A stretch of 37,302 nt of DNA. Source: Porticoccaceae bacterium (lineage in GTDB: Bacteria; Pseudomonadota; Gammaproteobacteria; Pseudomonadales; Porticoccaceae). A program made the translations under genes and the position numbers. The notes under the pieces were generated by a model. It was given only the letters and a program-made list of their open reading frames with translations, made no database searches and was not told the DNA's origin. The stretch covers positions 1 through 37,302 of the forward strand of contig PABE01000093.1 in the NCBI GenBank assembly GCA_002702725.1, in the 5' to 3' direction. Below, piece by piece: positions 1 through 6,388 of this stretch. How positions within the stretch are numbered: position 1 is the stretch's first letter; each line of letters opens with the position of its first letter.

Positions 1-48
1 ATGGAGGCATTACACAATCAGGATCTGGAAGAACAACTGACCGCATGA
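1..48 (+). CDS. possible 3' end of a truncated upstream gene
   Basis: Frame 1 stays open from the window edge and ends with TGA at 46-48. The 15 visible residues are acidic and helix-like (MEALHNQDLEEQLTA). The reading frame could be chance, since most of the gene would lie outside the window. No function can be assigned. Confidence 0.3.
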   Translation: MEALHNQDLEEQLTA

Positions 49-336
49 ACTGCCGCCAGATCAAAAGTGCGAAAAATTCTGGACACTACCGCCCGATGCT
101 GTAAGCACGGGGCGCCCTTGAAACCAGCCTACTCCCACTCTATTATCAATAAGCCTTTTTTATCATTTATATTCAATGAGTTATTTTCCCGTTAAACGGT
201 AATACCATGAAAAATACCATGTTCAGTAAATCCTTCAAATTGTTCGGAAACATCGCCACTGGAACACTAGTACGTATCTATGAGCAGTAACGACAACGAA
301 CATTACTTTATGCTGTAGCAAATCATTTCCAGCTTG
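49..336. other. non-coding stretch left of the hydrogenase genes
   Basis: About 290 bases, rather AT-rich from 140 onward. It holds the guaA-like direct repeat at 131-143 (annotated separately) and a 27-codon open frame at 207-290 with no ribosome binding site, which I do not call. I see no RNA gene or convincing terminator here. Confidence 0.5.
131..143. repeat. direct repeat of the guaA 3' end (possible attachment site)
   Basis: ACTCCCACTC at 131-140 is identical to 20903-20912, which is the last codons of guaA read on the plus strand. The match continues as nAT, giving 12 of 13 bases. The two copies are in direct orientation and bracket the low-GC hydrogenase region. The 3' end of guaA is a known island integration site. 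A 9-bp partial match (ACTCCCACT) also occurs inside the NHL gene near 10453, so chance is not excluded. Confidence 0.4.
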
Positions 337-639
337 CTATGCATTATTTTCAATCCTGAAAACCAACGCTCCGGAACCGGCATCCCATATGGCGGGTAAT
401 GTCATCTCGGCATCGGTCTTTATTTTATGTTGTATGAAGAACTCGCTGGCATGGATCACTCGATCTCCATTTGCATTACGTATTTTTAGTAGAAGCCCGC
501 CACCAGCCTGTTGTACTGGTAAAAGCAGAACGGACCCATTGCGTATTAATAATGCGACTGATTCTATACGCTTGAAATATGTTTCACACAGGTCGTGTGA
601 CAGATAAATATTCCCGTTTTTGATGGTAACTTGCTTCAT
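337..639 (-). CDS. small hypothetical protein in the hydrogenase operon
   Basis: A 100-residue protein whose ATG overlaps the stop codon of the HupW-type protease by four bases (ATGA), so the two are probably translationally coupled. It has no signal peptide, membrane segment or cysteine cluster; the only cysteine is near residue 18. The middle is glycine-rich (QQAGGGLLLKIRNANG) and the rest looks like a small mostly-beta domain. I do not recognise the family. Its place as last gene of the hupSL transcription unit suggests a role in assembly or use of the hydrogenase, but that is inference from position only. Confidence 0.7.
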   Translation of the reverse strand: MKQVTIKNGNIYLSHDLCETYFKRIESVALLIRNGSVLLLPVQQAGGGLLLKIRNANGDRVIHASEFFIQHKIKTDAEMTLPAIWDAGSGALVFRIENNA

Positions 640-1112
640 CGTATCTGCTGGTAGCTGGAAACATCATCTTTGATTTTCGTGATAACACGCTGTACGGCTG
701 TGCTGACTTTCTTGCTGAGGCCAATGCCTAATTCCAGAGACTCTGCTTCAATCAGATAAACCGTGATATCTTCAGGAAACTCCTCCTTGTAAATACGTTT
801 TCCCGCGTATAGTGCATTATCCCACCTGAAGTCGTGCAGGTTATAGCCAGGATCAGGGATATTCTCCAATTCCTCGCCTGGCACTTTGAAGATACTGCCA
901 GGTTCTGAGTCACTGCTATTGGCATCAATAATTATCAGGGAATCGCTACCGCGTGCCTGGAACATGACATCCATACCTGATGTGCCTGCATCAAATACCT
1001 GTACGTTGGGGCACGACTGGATATCGGGATCCTTTAATAACTGTTGCGCCACATAGACACCTGCACCGTCATCCTGTCGATTGGGATTGCCACAGCCAAT
1101 AATCGATAACAT
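636..1112 (-). CDS. hupW: hydrogenase maturation endopeptidase (HupW/HyaD type, peptidase M52)
   Basis: This protease removes the C-terminal extension of the hydrogenase large subunit after nickel insertion. The N-terminus carries the family glycine/aspartate signature GCGNPNRQDDGAG. A second conserved block, FDAGTSGMDVMF, and a later HDFRWD supply the other expected metal-sensing acidic/His positions. The chosen ATG at 1112 is preceded by AAGGCAG nine bases upstream and begins directly at the conserved beta strand (MLSIIGCGN). A start 24 bases further upstream lacks this spacing. The product is 158 residues, normal for the family. It lies in the same unit as hupL, whose C-terminus ends in a removable 16-residue tail, so HupL is its likely substrate. 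The following small gene overlaps its stop codon. Confidence 0.9.
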   Translation of the reverse strand: MLSIIGCGNPNRQDDGAGVYVAQQLLKDPDIQSCPNVQVFDAGTSGMDVMFQARGSDSLIIIDANSSDSEPGSIFKVPGEELENIPDPGYNLHDFRWDNALYAGKRIYKEEFPEDITVYLIEAESLELGIGLSKKVSTAVQRVITKIKDDVSSYQQIR

Positions 1113-1246
1113 GGTAATGATCTGCCTTATGCCCACAACAACCGCAACAGGTTGATAGCGGTCAAAATACTAATTATCCACACCTACACTACACGCATAG
1201 CTGCAAATCATCAATCAGAAGAGTTTGGGGGCGAAATAAAATATGA

Positions 1247-1603
1247 CTAGATACGCCATAAACGACATGACCATTCATCGTCTACGGGCAGCATCAGTTC
1301 TGGTAACTCACAGAAACGGCGGTGTACAAGATAATACATACAGGTTTCGCAGGCCTGTTCAACATCATCATCGTCATCAGTTTTGTACGGGGTTAATGTG
1401 AAACCCGCGATAATCAGCTTATTACGGTAATCCGTTTCATCAAGCGACTGAAGGCGATTTATAATTTCATTGACCTGATCACTAGCATAGGCGCGGGGCT
1501 CAACCTCAGTTTTCAGGCCACTTTGCAGGTAATCACGCAGTGTTTCTCGCAATGATTCATCAGCAGCAGCCTGCTCCGGTGTGATGGGTTCATTATCACT
1601 CAT
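1247..1603 (-). CDS. four-cysteine HiPIP-like small protein, copy 2
   Basis: A 118-residue protein. The C-terminal 35 residues contain CETCMYYLVHRRFC, then a LPEL segment, and end WSCRLWRI. Cysteine spacing is C-x2-C-x9-C-x14-C. This resembles the C-x2-C ... C ... C-x2-[FYW] layout of high-potential iron-sulfur proteins, with the glycine and aromatic residue before the last Cys replaced by W and S. It is clearly paralogous to the gene just upstream. The acidic N-terminal part has no recognisable domain. I chose the ATG at 1603, 22 bases after the previous stop and behind an AGAGAGAT ribosome site; a longer frame would overlap the upstream gene. Inference: an Fe-S electron carrier or hydrogenase partner. 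A structural zinc site is the main alternative. Confidence 0.8.
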   Translation of the reverse strand: MSDNEPITPEQAAADESLRETLRDYLQSGLKTEVEPRAYASDQVNEIINRLQSLDETDYRNKLIIAGFTLTPYKTDDDDDVEQACETCMYYLVHRRFCELPELMLPVDDEWSCRLWRI

Positions 1604-1625
1604 GCGACAGATCTCTCTAAATAAT

Positions 1626-1940
1626 CTAAATCCTCCAGAGTCTGCACCACCAGTCCGCTTCAACAGGCACGGCGAGCTCAGGCAGATCGCACCATTTGCG
1701 GTGAACGAGATAATACATACACTCCAGGCAGCGTTGCTCATCCTCACCGTAAGGCTTGTTGACAAAACCCGAAATCACGAGCTTTTGCTCCAGATCATCC
1801 GGTCCCAGCTTTCGCAATTCATCAAGAATCGCCTCGAACTCCAGGTTATTTTCCGGAAAAGGCTCTGTTTGTGTTTCCAGCCCATTTTCCATCAGCCGGC
1901 CAATACGATCACGCAAAGCGTCGTCGTCTGCATTACTCAC
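1626..1940 (-). CDS. four-cysteine HiPIP-like small protein, copy 1
   Basis: A 104-residue protein starting at GTG behind a GAGG ribosome site. It ends with CLECMYYLVHRKWC, a LPEL segment and WWCRLWRI, sharing the CMYYLVHR, LPEL and CRLWRI blocks with the gene downstream. The last two cysteines fit the HiPIP pattern C-x8-V-x3-W-W-C-x2-W with only the usual glycine changed. There is no signal peptide, so if it binds a 4Fe-4S cluster it does so in the cytoplasm, unlike classical periplasmic HiPIPs. The gene follows hupL after a hairpin. Proposed role, by inference: accepts electrons from the HupS distal cluster or helps assemble the complex. Confidence 0.8.
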   Translation of the reverse strand: MSNADDDALRDRIGRLMENGLETQTEPFPENNLEFEAILDELRKLGPDDLEQKLVISGFVNKPYGEDEQRCLECMYYLVHRKWCDLPELAVPVEADWWCRLWRI

Positions 1941-1975
1941 AGCTAAACCTCACAGGTATATTCATTATCACAGGC

Positions 1976-2013
1976 AAAAATGAGTACCGGCATTCATAGT
2001 TGCCGGTACTCAT
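1976..2013 (-). terminator. strong hairpin with T-run after hupL (terminator or attenuator)
   Basis: ATGAGTACCGGCA at 1980-1992 pairs perfectly with 2001-2013, giving a 13-bp stem with an 8-base loop. Read on the minus strand it lies 7 bases after the hupL stop codon and is followed by TTTTT. It has the form of an intrinsic terminator, but related genes continue in the same direction 36 bases later. It may act as a partial terminator or a 3' stabiliser that keeps hupSL mRNA more abundant than the downstream genes. Confidence 0.75.
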
Positions 2014-2019
2014 CCAACC

Positions 2020-3618
2020 CTAGGAGGTTTTGAATCGCGACAGTTCTTTGCCCGTCTTGGCGTCATGCGCATGCACAGTACAAACCAGACAGGAGTCATA
2101 GGAGCGCGCCACATGACCCACCTCTACCGGATCAGTCGGATCCGCAATGGGGGTGCCAATCAGTGCTTCCTCGATTGGCCCGCGCTCATCTTCACTGGTG
2201 CGCGGCCCGACATTCCATGTTGTCGGCGCAATAATCTGATAGTTTTTGATCTTACCGCCCTGCACATCAATCCAGTGACAAAGCGCACCGCGGATAGCCT
2301 CGGTTGCGCCCCAACCCTGCCCGTCTTTTTCTTGCGGTTTAATGTAGAAAGGCTCATCCAGGCGCAGTTCTCGCAAGCAACGCTCTATCTGACGATAAAT
2401 GTATTTAACCTCGTGCATACGTGCAAAATGCCGAAGCAAAACATTCGCGCCACCCATTTTTTTGTACATGTCCAGAACCAGTCCATCACGGTGCTGCCAA
2501 TCTTCCATATGGTCTCCACCGTAGATTAATTCACGAGCAAGCGGGCCCGCTTCAAGATGCCCGTTCTCGGCATGCATCACCGCCGTTGCCCATGAATATT
2601 TGTCATTGAAGTCCTGATTATTATTGGACACCGGATTCGTGGTTCTGTCGAACGGGTGTGTAGCACCGCTCTCGTCATACCAAGCATGGGTTGTGTCCTC
2701 ACGTGTCATTGCCTGATCCATGAGTTTGTGTGTGCCGGAGGCGCCATCAAACACACCACTGGGCATTTGTACTGCACCATTTCGACCTTCGATGGTGGGT
2801 TTATTGTATTTGTCTTCGTGAGGCAGGTAACCCCATGAGACAAACTTGTCCAGGCCCTTGCCATACTTGTCTAGCCCCACATCACAGCCCATGCGCCACA
2901 TCATGCCAAGGTCAGAGTTTGCATGCTCCGGCTTTTCATCCAGCCATGCCATGAAGTCATCATATGTCTTGATTTCTTCATAGCGCTCAAGTGAGCATCC
3001 CAGCCACATAGGCTCAATCCAGTTGGTTCGGAAGTGCTCCAGTATCGACCATGCGCGCGTGACATCTGTCAATGTAGGCGAACACATCACCCCGCCAGGC
3101 ACCATGTAGCTGGAATGCGGCCACTGCCCACCAAGCATGGCATAGATTTCGACCGGTCGACCCGATATGGTGACACCAAGTTCATAGTTGGTTCCAGTAA
3201 ATGGCGCCCAGCGCTTGACTGCCTCCTCATAATACTGGCTGTTCTTGTAGTTTTTATTCACCATATCGATCATAAACAGACCGTAATGGTGACGCGGCAA
3301 ACTTTGCAGACTTTCAGCCAACTGCCCCAGGTTACGGGCAATAATAGCATTACGCGGCACCTCGGTTCCCCATGCCGTATCCAGCGCCCAGGCAGCACAG
3401 GTCAGGTGTGATGCGCCACAGATGCCACAGGCGCGAGGTGTCACAACAAGGCCTGCTTGCGGATCCTTGTCGCGTAAGATAATTTCAAATCCTCTGAATA
3501 ATTCCGCAGAGGTCCAGGCATTGGTAACAACGCCGTTTTCGATATCGACTCGCACATCAAGGTCGCCTTCAACGCGACCGACAGGCGAAATATCCAGTGT
3601 TTGTACTTGTGCTGACAT
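2020..3618 (-). CDS. hupL: [NiFe]-hydrogenase large subunit, group 2a type
   Basis: The catalytic subunit that splits H2 at a Ni-Fe(CN)2CO centre. The N-terminal nickel motif is RACGICGASH (Cys64 and Cys67). The C-terminal motif is DSCLVCTVH (Cys510 and Cys513). The usual Pro after Asp is Ser, as in cyanobacterial HupL. Sixteen residues follow His516 and should be removed by the HupW protease. The length of 532 residues fits group 2a. The gene begins 12 bases after hupS, consistent with co-transcription. The wording of conserved blocks (for example SYDSCLVCTVHAHD) points to the cyanobacterial HupL / mycobacterial Huc branch rather than membrane-bound group 1 enzymes. A hairpin follows the stop codon. 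Confidence 0.97.
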   Translation of the reverse strand: MSAQVQTLDISPVGRVEGDLDVRVDIENGVVTNAWTSAELFRGFEIILRDKDPQAGLVVTPRACGICGASHLTCAAWALDTAWGTEVPRNAIIARNLGQLAESLQSLPRHHYGLFMIDMVNKNYKNSQYYEEAVKRWAPFTGTNYELGVTISGRPVEIYAMLGGQWPHSSYMVPGGVMCSPTLTDVTRAWSILEHFRTNWIEPMWLGCSLERYEEIKTYDDFMAWLDEKPEHANSDLGMMWRMGCDVGLDKYGKGLDKFVSWGYLPHEDKYNKPTIEGRNGAVQMPSGVFDGASGTHKLMDQAMTREDTTHAWYDESGATHPFDRTTNPVSNNNQDFNDKYSWATAVMHAENGHLEAGPLARELIYGGDHMEDWQHRDGLVLDMYKKMGGANVLLRHFARMHEVKYIYRQIERCLRELRLDEPFYIKPQEKDGQGWGATEAIRGALCHWIDVQGGKIKNYQIIAPTTWNVGPRTSEDERGPIEEALIGTPIADPTDPVEVGHVARSYDSCLVCTVHAHDAKTGKELSRFKTS

Positions 3619-3630
3619 GTTTTACTCCCC

Positions 3631-4593
3631 TTAAACCACAAAAATATCTTGTTCTGCCCACGCTGGCATAGCAGCTTTTGCTGCGCCGGTGAGCTTGATG
3701 TAACCCTTCTTGTCCACGCCTGCGGGCAAATCCTTGGGTACGCCCATAACAGTCTGGGTTTTGAATACCGTGCCTGGTGCAAGATCAAAGAACGGGAATT
3801 CAGGCTCAGTGCAACCCAGACATGGCATACCAGCACGTGTCTTGGAAGACACCCTGTTCCACAAGATTCGATTACATGGCGAGTGCGTCATGGGGCCTCG
3901 GCAACCCAGGTCGTAAAACAGGCAACCCTTGCGTTGACCAAATTCGGTTGCAGAAACCTTGTAGGCAAAATGCATGTTTCGGGTGCAACCCGTCTGGGTG
4001 AAACTCTGGAAGAACGTTTTGGGTCGCTGGAATTCATCAAGCGCCAGGTCACCCGCACGTCCGGTCGCGATACCAACAAGAATCTGGGTCACCCAGTCGG
4101 GATGCGCCGGACATCCCGGTATATTGATGACAGGCAGCCCGGCCTTGCTTTTGAAGTCCTTACCGAGGAAACCGCCGTGATCGCGCTTGAGAAATTGCAA
4201 GCCCTGGGATTCAGACGGATTCGGCGCTGTCGCCGGAATACCGCCCCAGGTAGCACAATCGCCAATAGCGACAACAAAGTCGGCCGCATCGGACAACTCT
4301 CGCACCCAGTCTTTCATCGGCCTGCCGGCAAAGCGATTCCATTCGCCAGTGCCATTCGGCGCGTTTACAACACTGCCTTCGAAAACAAAAATATCCAGTT
4401 TGATTGCGCCCGATACACAATCTTTCAGCATCTGTTGCAGATTATCACCAAGCTCCATCCCCAGAGAGGGGTGCCAGAGCACGTTCATGCCAAAATCCGT
4501 CACCAGGTCACAGGCGCTGGGTTCCTCGGCATTGAGAAAAGACATGGTATTGCCAGAACAGGCGCCACCTTGAAGCCACATGATATTGGCCAT
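3631..4593 (-). CDS. hupS: [NiFe]-hydrogenase small subunit, group 2a type
   Basis: The electron-transfer subunit, 320 residues. It starts at ATG 4593 behind CGGAGGAG; a start eight codons upstream lacks a site. The N-terminus reads MANIMWLQGGACSGNT, so there is no Tat signal and the enzyme should stay in the cytoplasm. There is also no C-terminal membrane anchor. Candidate Fe-S ligands are Cys12, Cys113, Cys161, Cys203, Cys224, Cys231, Cys240, Cys258 and Cys261, plus His164 in GCPAHPD. The second Cys of the usual proximal CxxC is Asn15. This is typical of group 2a small subunits, and the mycobacterial relative Huc is known to use 3Fe-4S clusters. It is first gene of the operon behind a sigma-54 promoter. 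Confidence 0.97.
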   Translation of the reverse strand: MANIMWLQGGACSGNTMSFLNAEEPSACDLVTDFGMNVLWHPSLGMELGDNLQQMLKDCVSGAIKLDIFVFEGSVVNAPNGTGEWNRFAGRPMKDWVRELSDAADFVVAIGDCATWGGIPATAPNPSESQGLQFLKRDHGGFLGKDFKSKAGLPVINIPGCPAHPDWVTQILVGIATGRAGDLALDEFQRPKTFFQSFTQTGCTRNMHFAYKVSATEFGQRKGCLFYDLGCRGPMTHSPCNRILWNRVSSKTRAGMPCLGCTEPEFPFFDLAPGTVFKTQTVMGVPKDLPAGVDKKGYIKLTGAAKAAMPAWAEQDIFVV

Positions 4594-4651
4594 AACACTC
4601 CTCCGGTTTTTTACCATTTAACACAACAACGATGTTTGTAGCGTTAACTAC

Positions 4652-4668
4652 AGCAAGACACATGCCAA
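4652..4668 (-). promoter_or_regulatory. sigma-54 (-24/-12) promoter of hupSL
   Basis: On the minus strand the sequence is TTGGCATGTGTCTTGCT. It matches the -24 element TGGCAC at five of six bases and the -12 element TTGC exactly, with exactly 10 bases between the invariant GG and GC. Transcription should start near 4641, about 48 bases before the hupS ATG. A sigma-54 activator gene in the same cluster supports the call. Confidence 0.85.
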
Positions 4669-4680
4669 TATATACGCGCA

Positions 4681-4696
4681 CACTGGTTTTCCAGTG
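4681..4696. promoter_or_regulatory. perfect small palindrome upstream of the hupS promoter
   Basis: CACTGGTTTTCCAGTG is a perfect 6-bp inverted repeat around TTTT, lying 13 bases upstream of the -24 element. It could be a protein binding site. No T-run or upstream gene end makes it a terminator. The wider upstream region 4697-4863 also holds a GATATTAC direct repeat at 4742-4749 and 4838-4845. Confidence 0.4.
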
Positions 4697-4863
4697 TTAT
4701 CAGCGTGTTAGCATTCTGATGACCAGAGAAGAAACAATCAGGATATTACGATTGCAAAGCTAGTTTACGGCTGGATATGCAAAGTTGGTTAACATCTGCA
4801 TCACCAAACCTTGAGATTCTAATATGGATGTGGTGGCGATATTACAGGATAAAAATGATTAGA

Positions 4864-5112
4864 TTAGCCATTGCGATTGCCACATACCGGGCATTCACAT
4901 TCCCCGACAAAGCCATACCATATTCCCTTGCAGCGGCTACACCAATGCCCTTTGAGATTAGGCTGTACGCGACCAAGCTGCTGCGCCATTTTCGAGTTGC
5001 CTAACTCGCGTATACCATCCTGGCTGCTGGCAGGCCGGGTTCGTGAATGTGGAAATCTGACAACCTCAGTACTGTTTGCATTGTCATCATCGTTTGAATT
5101 TGAATCGCCCAC
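4864..5112 (-). CDS. small zinc-ribbon protein
   Basis: 82 residues starting at GTG 5112 behind GAGGGTGAT. The N-terminal half is polar and probably disordered (Asn/Asp/Ser-rich). The C-terminal 25 residues hold CSRC and CPVC separated by KGIWYGFVGECE, a compact zinc-ribbon or rubredoxin-like knuckle pair with one extra Cys. It lies between the IS element and the hupS promoter, in the same direction as both the activator and hupS, and before the insertion was probably cotranscribed with the activator. The function is unknown. The location suggests a regulatory or assembly role, but nothing in the sequence proves this. Confidence 0.7.
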   Translation of the reverse strand: MGDSNSNDDDNANSTEVVRFPHSRTRPASSQDGIRELGNSKMAQQLGRVQPNLKGHWCSRCKGIWYGFVGECECPVCGNRNG

Positions 5113-5195
5113 ATCACCCTCTTGTCATGGTTAGCGTCAGGCAACCGCAGAAATGGGCCCCAAAAATTGGACAGCGCGATAAGTGCATCCTCGGG

Positions 5196-6020
5196 TCAAG
5201 CTGCCTGCCTGGCAGCGGATTCGTAGTACACGCTATCCGGCGTGCGCCGGTCAAGGGATTGGTGCCGTCGTTCGGTGTTGTAGAAGGCGAAATACCGGCC
5301 TAGTGAGGCCTTGGCGGTCCCCAGGCTGTCGTAGGCCTTCAGGTACACCTCTTCGTACTTCACGCTGCGCCAGAGGCGCTCCACAAAAACATTGTCGACC
5401 CACCGGCCCTTGCCATCCATGCTGATCTGGATACCGTGGCGTTTGAGAACGCCGGTGAAGTCCTCACTGGTGAACTGGCTGCCCTGGTCGGTGTTGAAGA
5501 TCTCCGGGGCACCGTAGGTCTCGATGGCCTCCTCCAGGGCGTCGATACAAAAGCTCGCGTCGAGTGTGTTGGACACGCGCCACGACAGCACCTTGCGCGA
5601 ATGCCAGTCCATGATGGCAGCCAGGTACACAAAGCCTCGGGCCATGGGTATGTAGGTGATGTCCGTGGCCCAGACCTGGTTCGGGCGGTTGATCACCAGG
5701 TTCCGCAGCCGGTACGGATAGACCTTGTGGGCCTGGTCCGCCAGGCTGAGGTTGCGCTTCGGATACTGCACCACCAGGCCCATCGTGCGCATCAGGCGTT
5801 GCACGCGCTTGCGGTTGACCCGATGCCCTCGATCCTCCAGCCAATCACGGATACGACGGCTACCGTAGAAGGGATGCTTCAGATGGCAGCGGTCGATCAG
5901 TGCCATCAGTCCCAGTTCCTCGTCGGAGACCGGCTTGGGCGCGTGGTAGAAGGTCGAGCGGGGCAGATCCAGCAACGCACACTGGCGTGTGACCGGCAAC
6001 GGATCCTTCCGATCTACCAT
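5196..6020 (-). CDS. IS3-family transposase OrfB (integrase core)
   Basis: 274 residues. The N-terminal part has the HTH_21-type segment (HPFYGSRRIRDWL). The rve/DDE integrase core follows, with catalytic Asp120 (ATDIT), Asp178 (NTDQGSQFTS) and Glu214 (VERLWRSVKYEEVY), the last pair separated by 35 residues as in IS3 elements. The C-terminal HQSLDRRTPDSVYY block is typical. The start overlaps the end of OrfA by seven bases in the -1 frame. The intact frame suggests an active or recently active element. Confidence 0.92.
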   Translation of the reverse strand: MVDRKDPLPVTRQCALLDLPRSTFYHAPKPVSDEELGLMALIDRCHLKHPFYGSRRIRDWLEDRGHRVNRKRVQRLMRTMGLVVQYPKRNLSLADQAHKVYPYRLRNLVINRPNQVWATDITYIPMARGFVYLAAIMDWHSRKVLSWRVSNTLDASFCIDALEEAIETYGAPEIFNTDQGSQFTSEDFTGVLKRHGIQISMDGKGRWVDNVFVERLWRSVKYEEVYLKAYDSLGTAKASLGRYFAFYNTERRHQSLDRRTPDSVYYESAARQAA

Positions 6021-6349
6021 TTCTTTCCTCTGGGCCCGTGAATCCGTTCGAGCCCGCGTTCTAAAAAATCGTTCTCCATCGTCAGCTGACCGATCTTGGC
6101 ATGCAGATCCTGGATGGTCTCAGCGGCATCCTCGGCCTTTTTGGCGCCTTTGCCGAACACATCCGGCGCGCTTTTCAGCAGCTGCTTTTTCCAGTCTGTG
6201 ATCTGGTTGGCATGCACGTCAAACTTCTTGACCAGCTCGGCCATGGTCAGATCCCCCTGGATCGCCGCCAGGGCCACTTTGGCCTTGAACTCCGGGGAAT
6301 GGGTGCGTCTCTTCCGTCTCATTGCTTCACTCCTGAGCCTGTTGCTCAT
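6014..6349 (-). CDS. IS3-family transposase OrfA (DNA-binding)
   Basis: 111 residues, or about 102 if it starts at MRRKRRTHSPEF. The helix-turn-helix of the transposase_8 type occupies roughly residues 15-60 (FKAKVALAAIQGDLTMAEL, then VHANQITDWKKQL). A leucine-zipper-like coiled coil (IQDLHAKIGQLTMENDFLE) follows. The gene ends GGAAAGAAATGGTAG, with the OrfB ATG inside, so a -1 frameshift on the A-rich stretch could make the fused OrfAB transposase. Confidence 0.9.
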   Translation of the reverse strand: MSNRLRSEAMRRKRRTHSPEFKAKVALAAIQGDLTMAELVKKFDVHANQITDWKKQLLKSAPDVFGKGAKKAEDAAETIQDLHAKIGQLTMENDFLERGLERIHGPRGKKW

Positions 6350-6388
6350 GATGGAGGAAACACTTATCTTCGTCCAATCGCTGTCCGA

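Larger units (their letters stand above)
5166..6386 (-). mobile_element. IS3-family insertion sequence, about 1.2 kb
   Basis: Two overlapping transposase frames are flanked by imperfect terminal inverted repeats. The left end reads TTGGACAGCGCGATAAGTG inward from 5167. The right end, read inward, contains GGACAGCG (6386-6379), then TTGGAC and GATAAGTG (ending at 6361). The exact ends are uncertain because the left copy looks about 9 bases shorter, and I see no clear target duplication. Its base composition is GC-rich like the chromosome to the right, unlike the hydrogenase genes around it, so it probably moved in from the host after the cluster was acquired. The right end lies directly against the stop codon of the sigma-54 activator. 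Confidence 0.85.

Noticed and set aside
207-290. 27-codon open frame starting MKNTMFSK
   Set aside because: No ribosome binding site and no recognisable pattern; too short to support.
3649-4641. 330-codon open frame on the plus strand
   Set aside because: Antisense to hupS and crossing its promoter.
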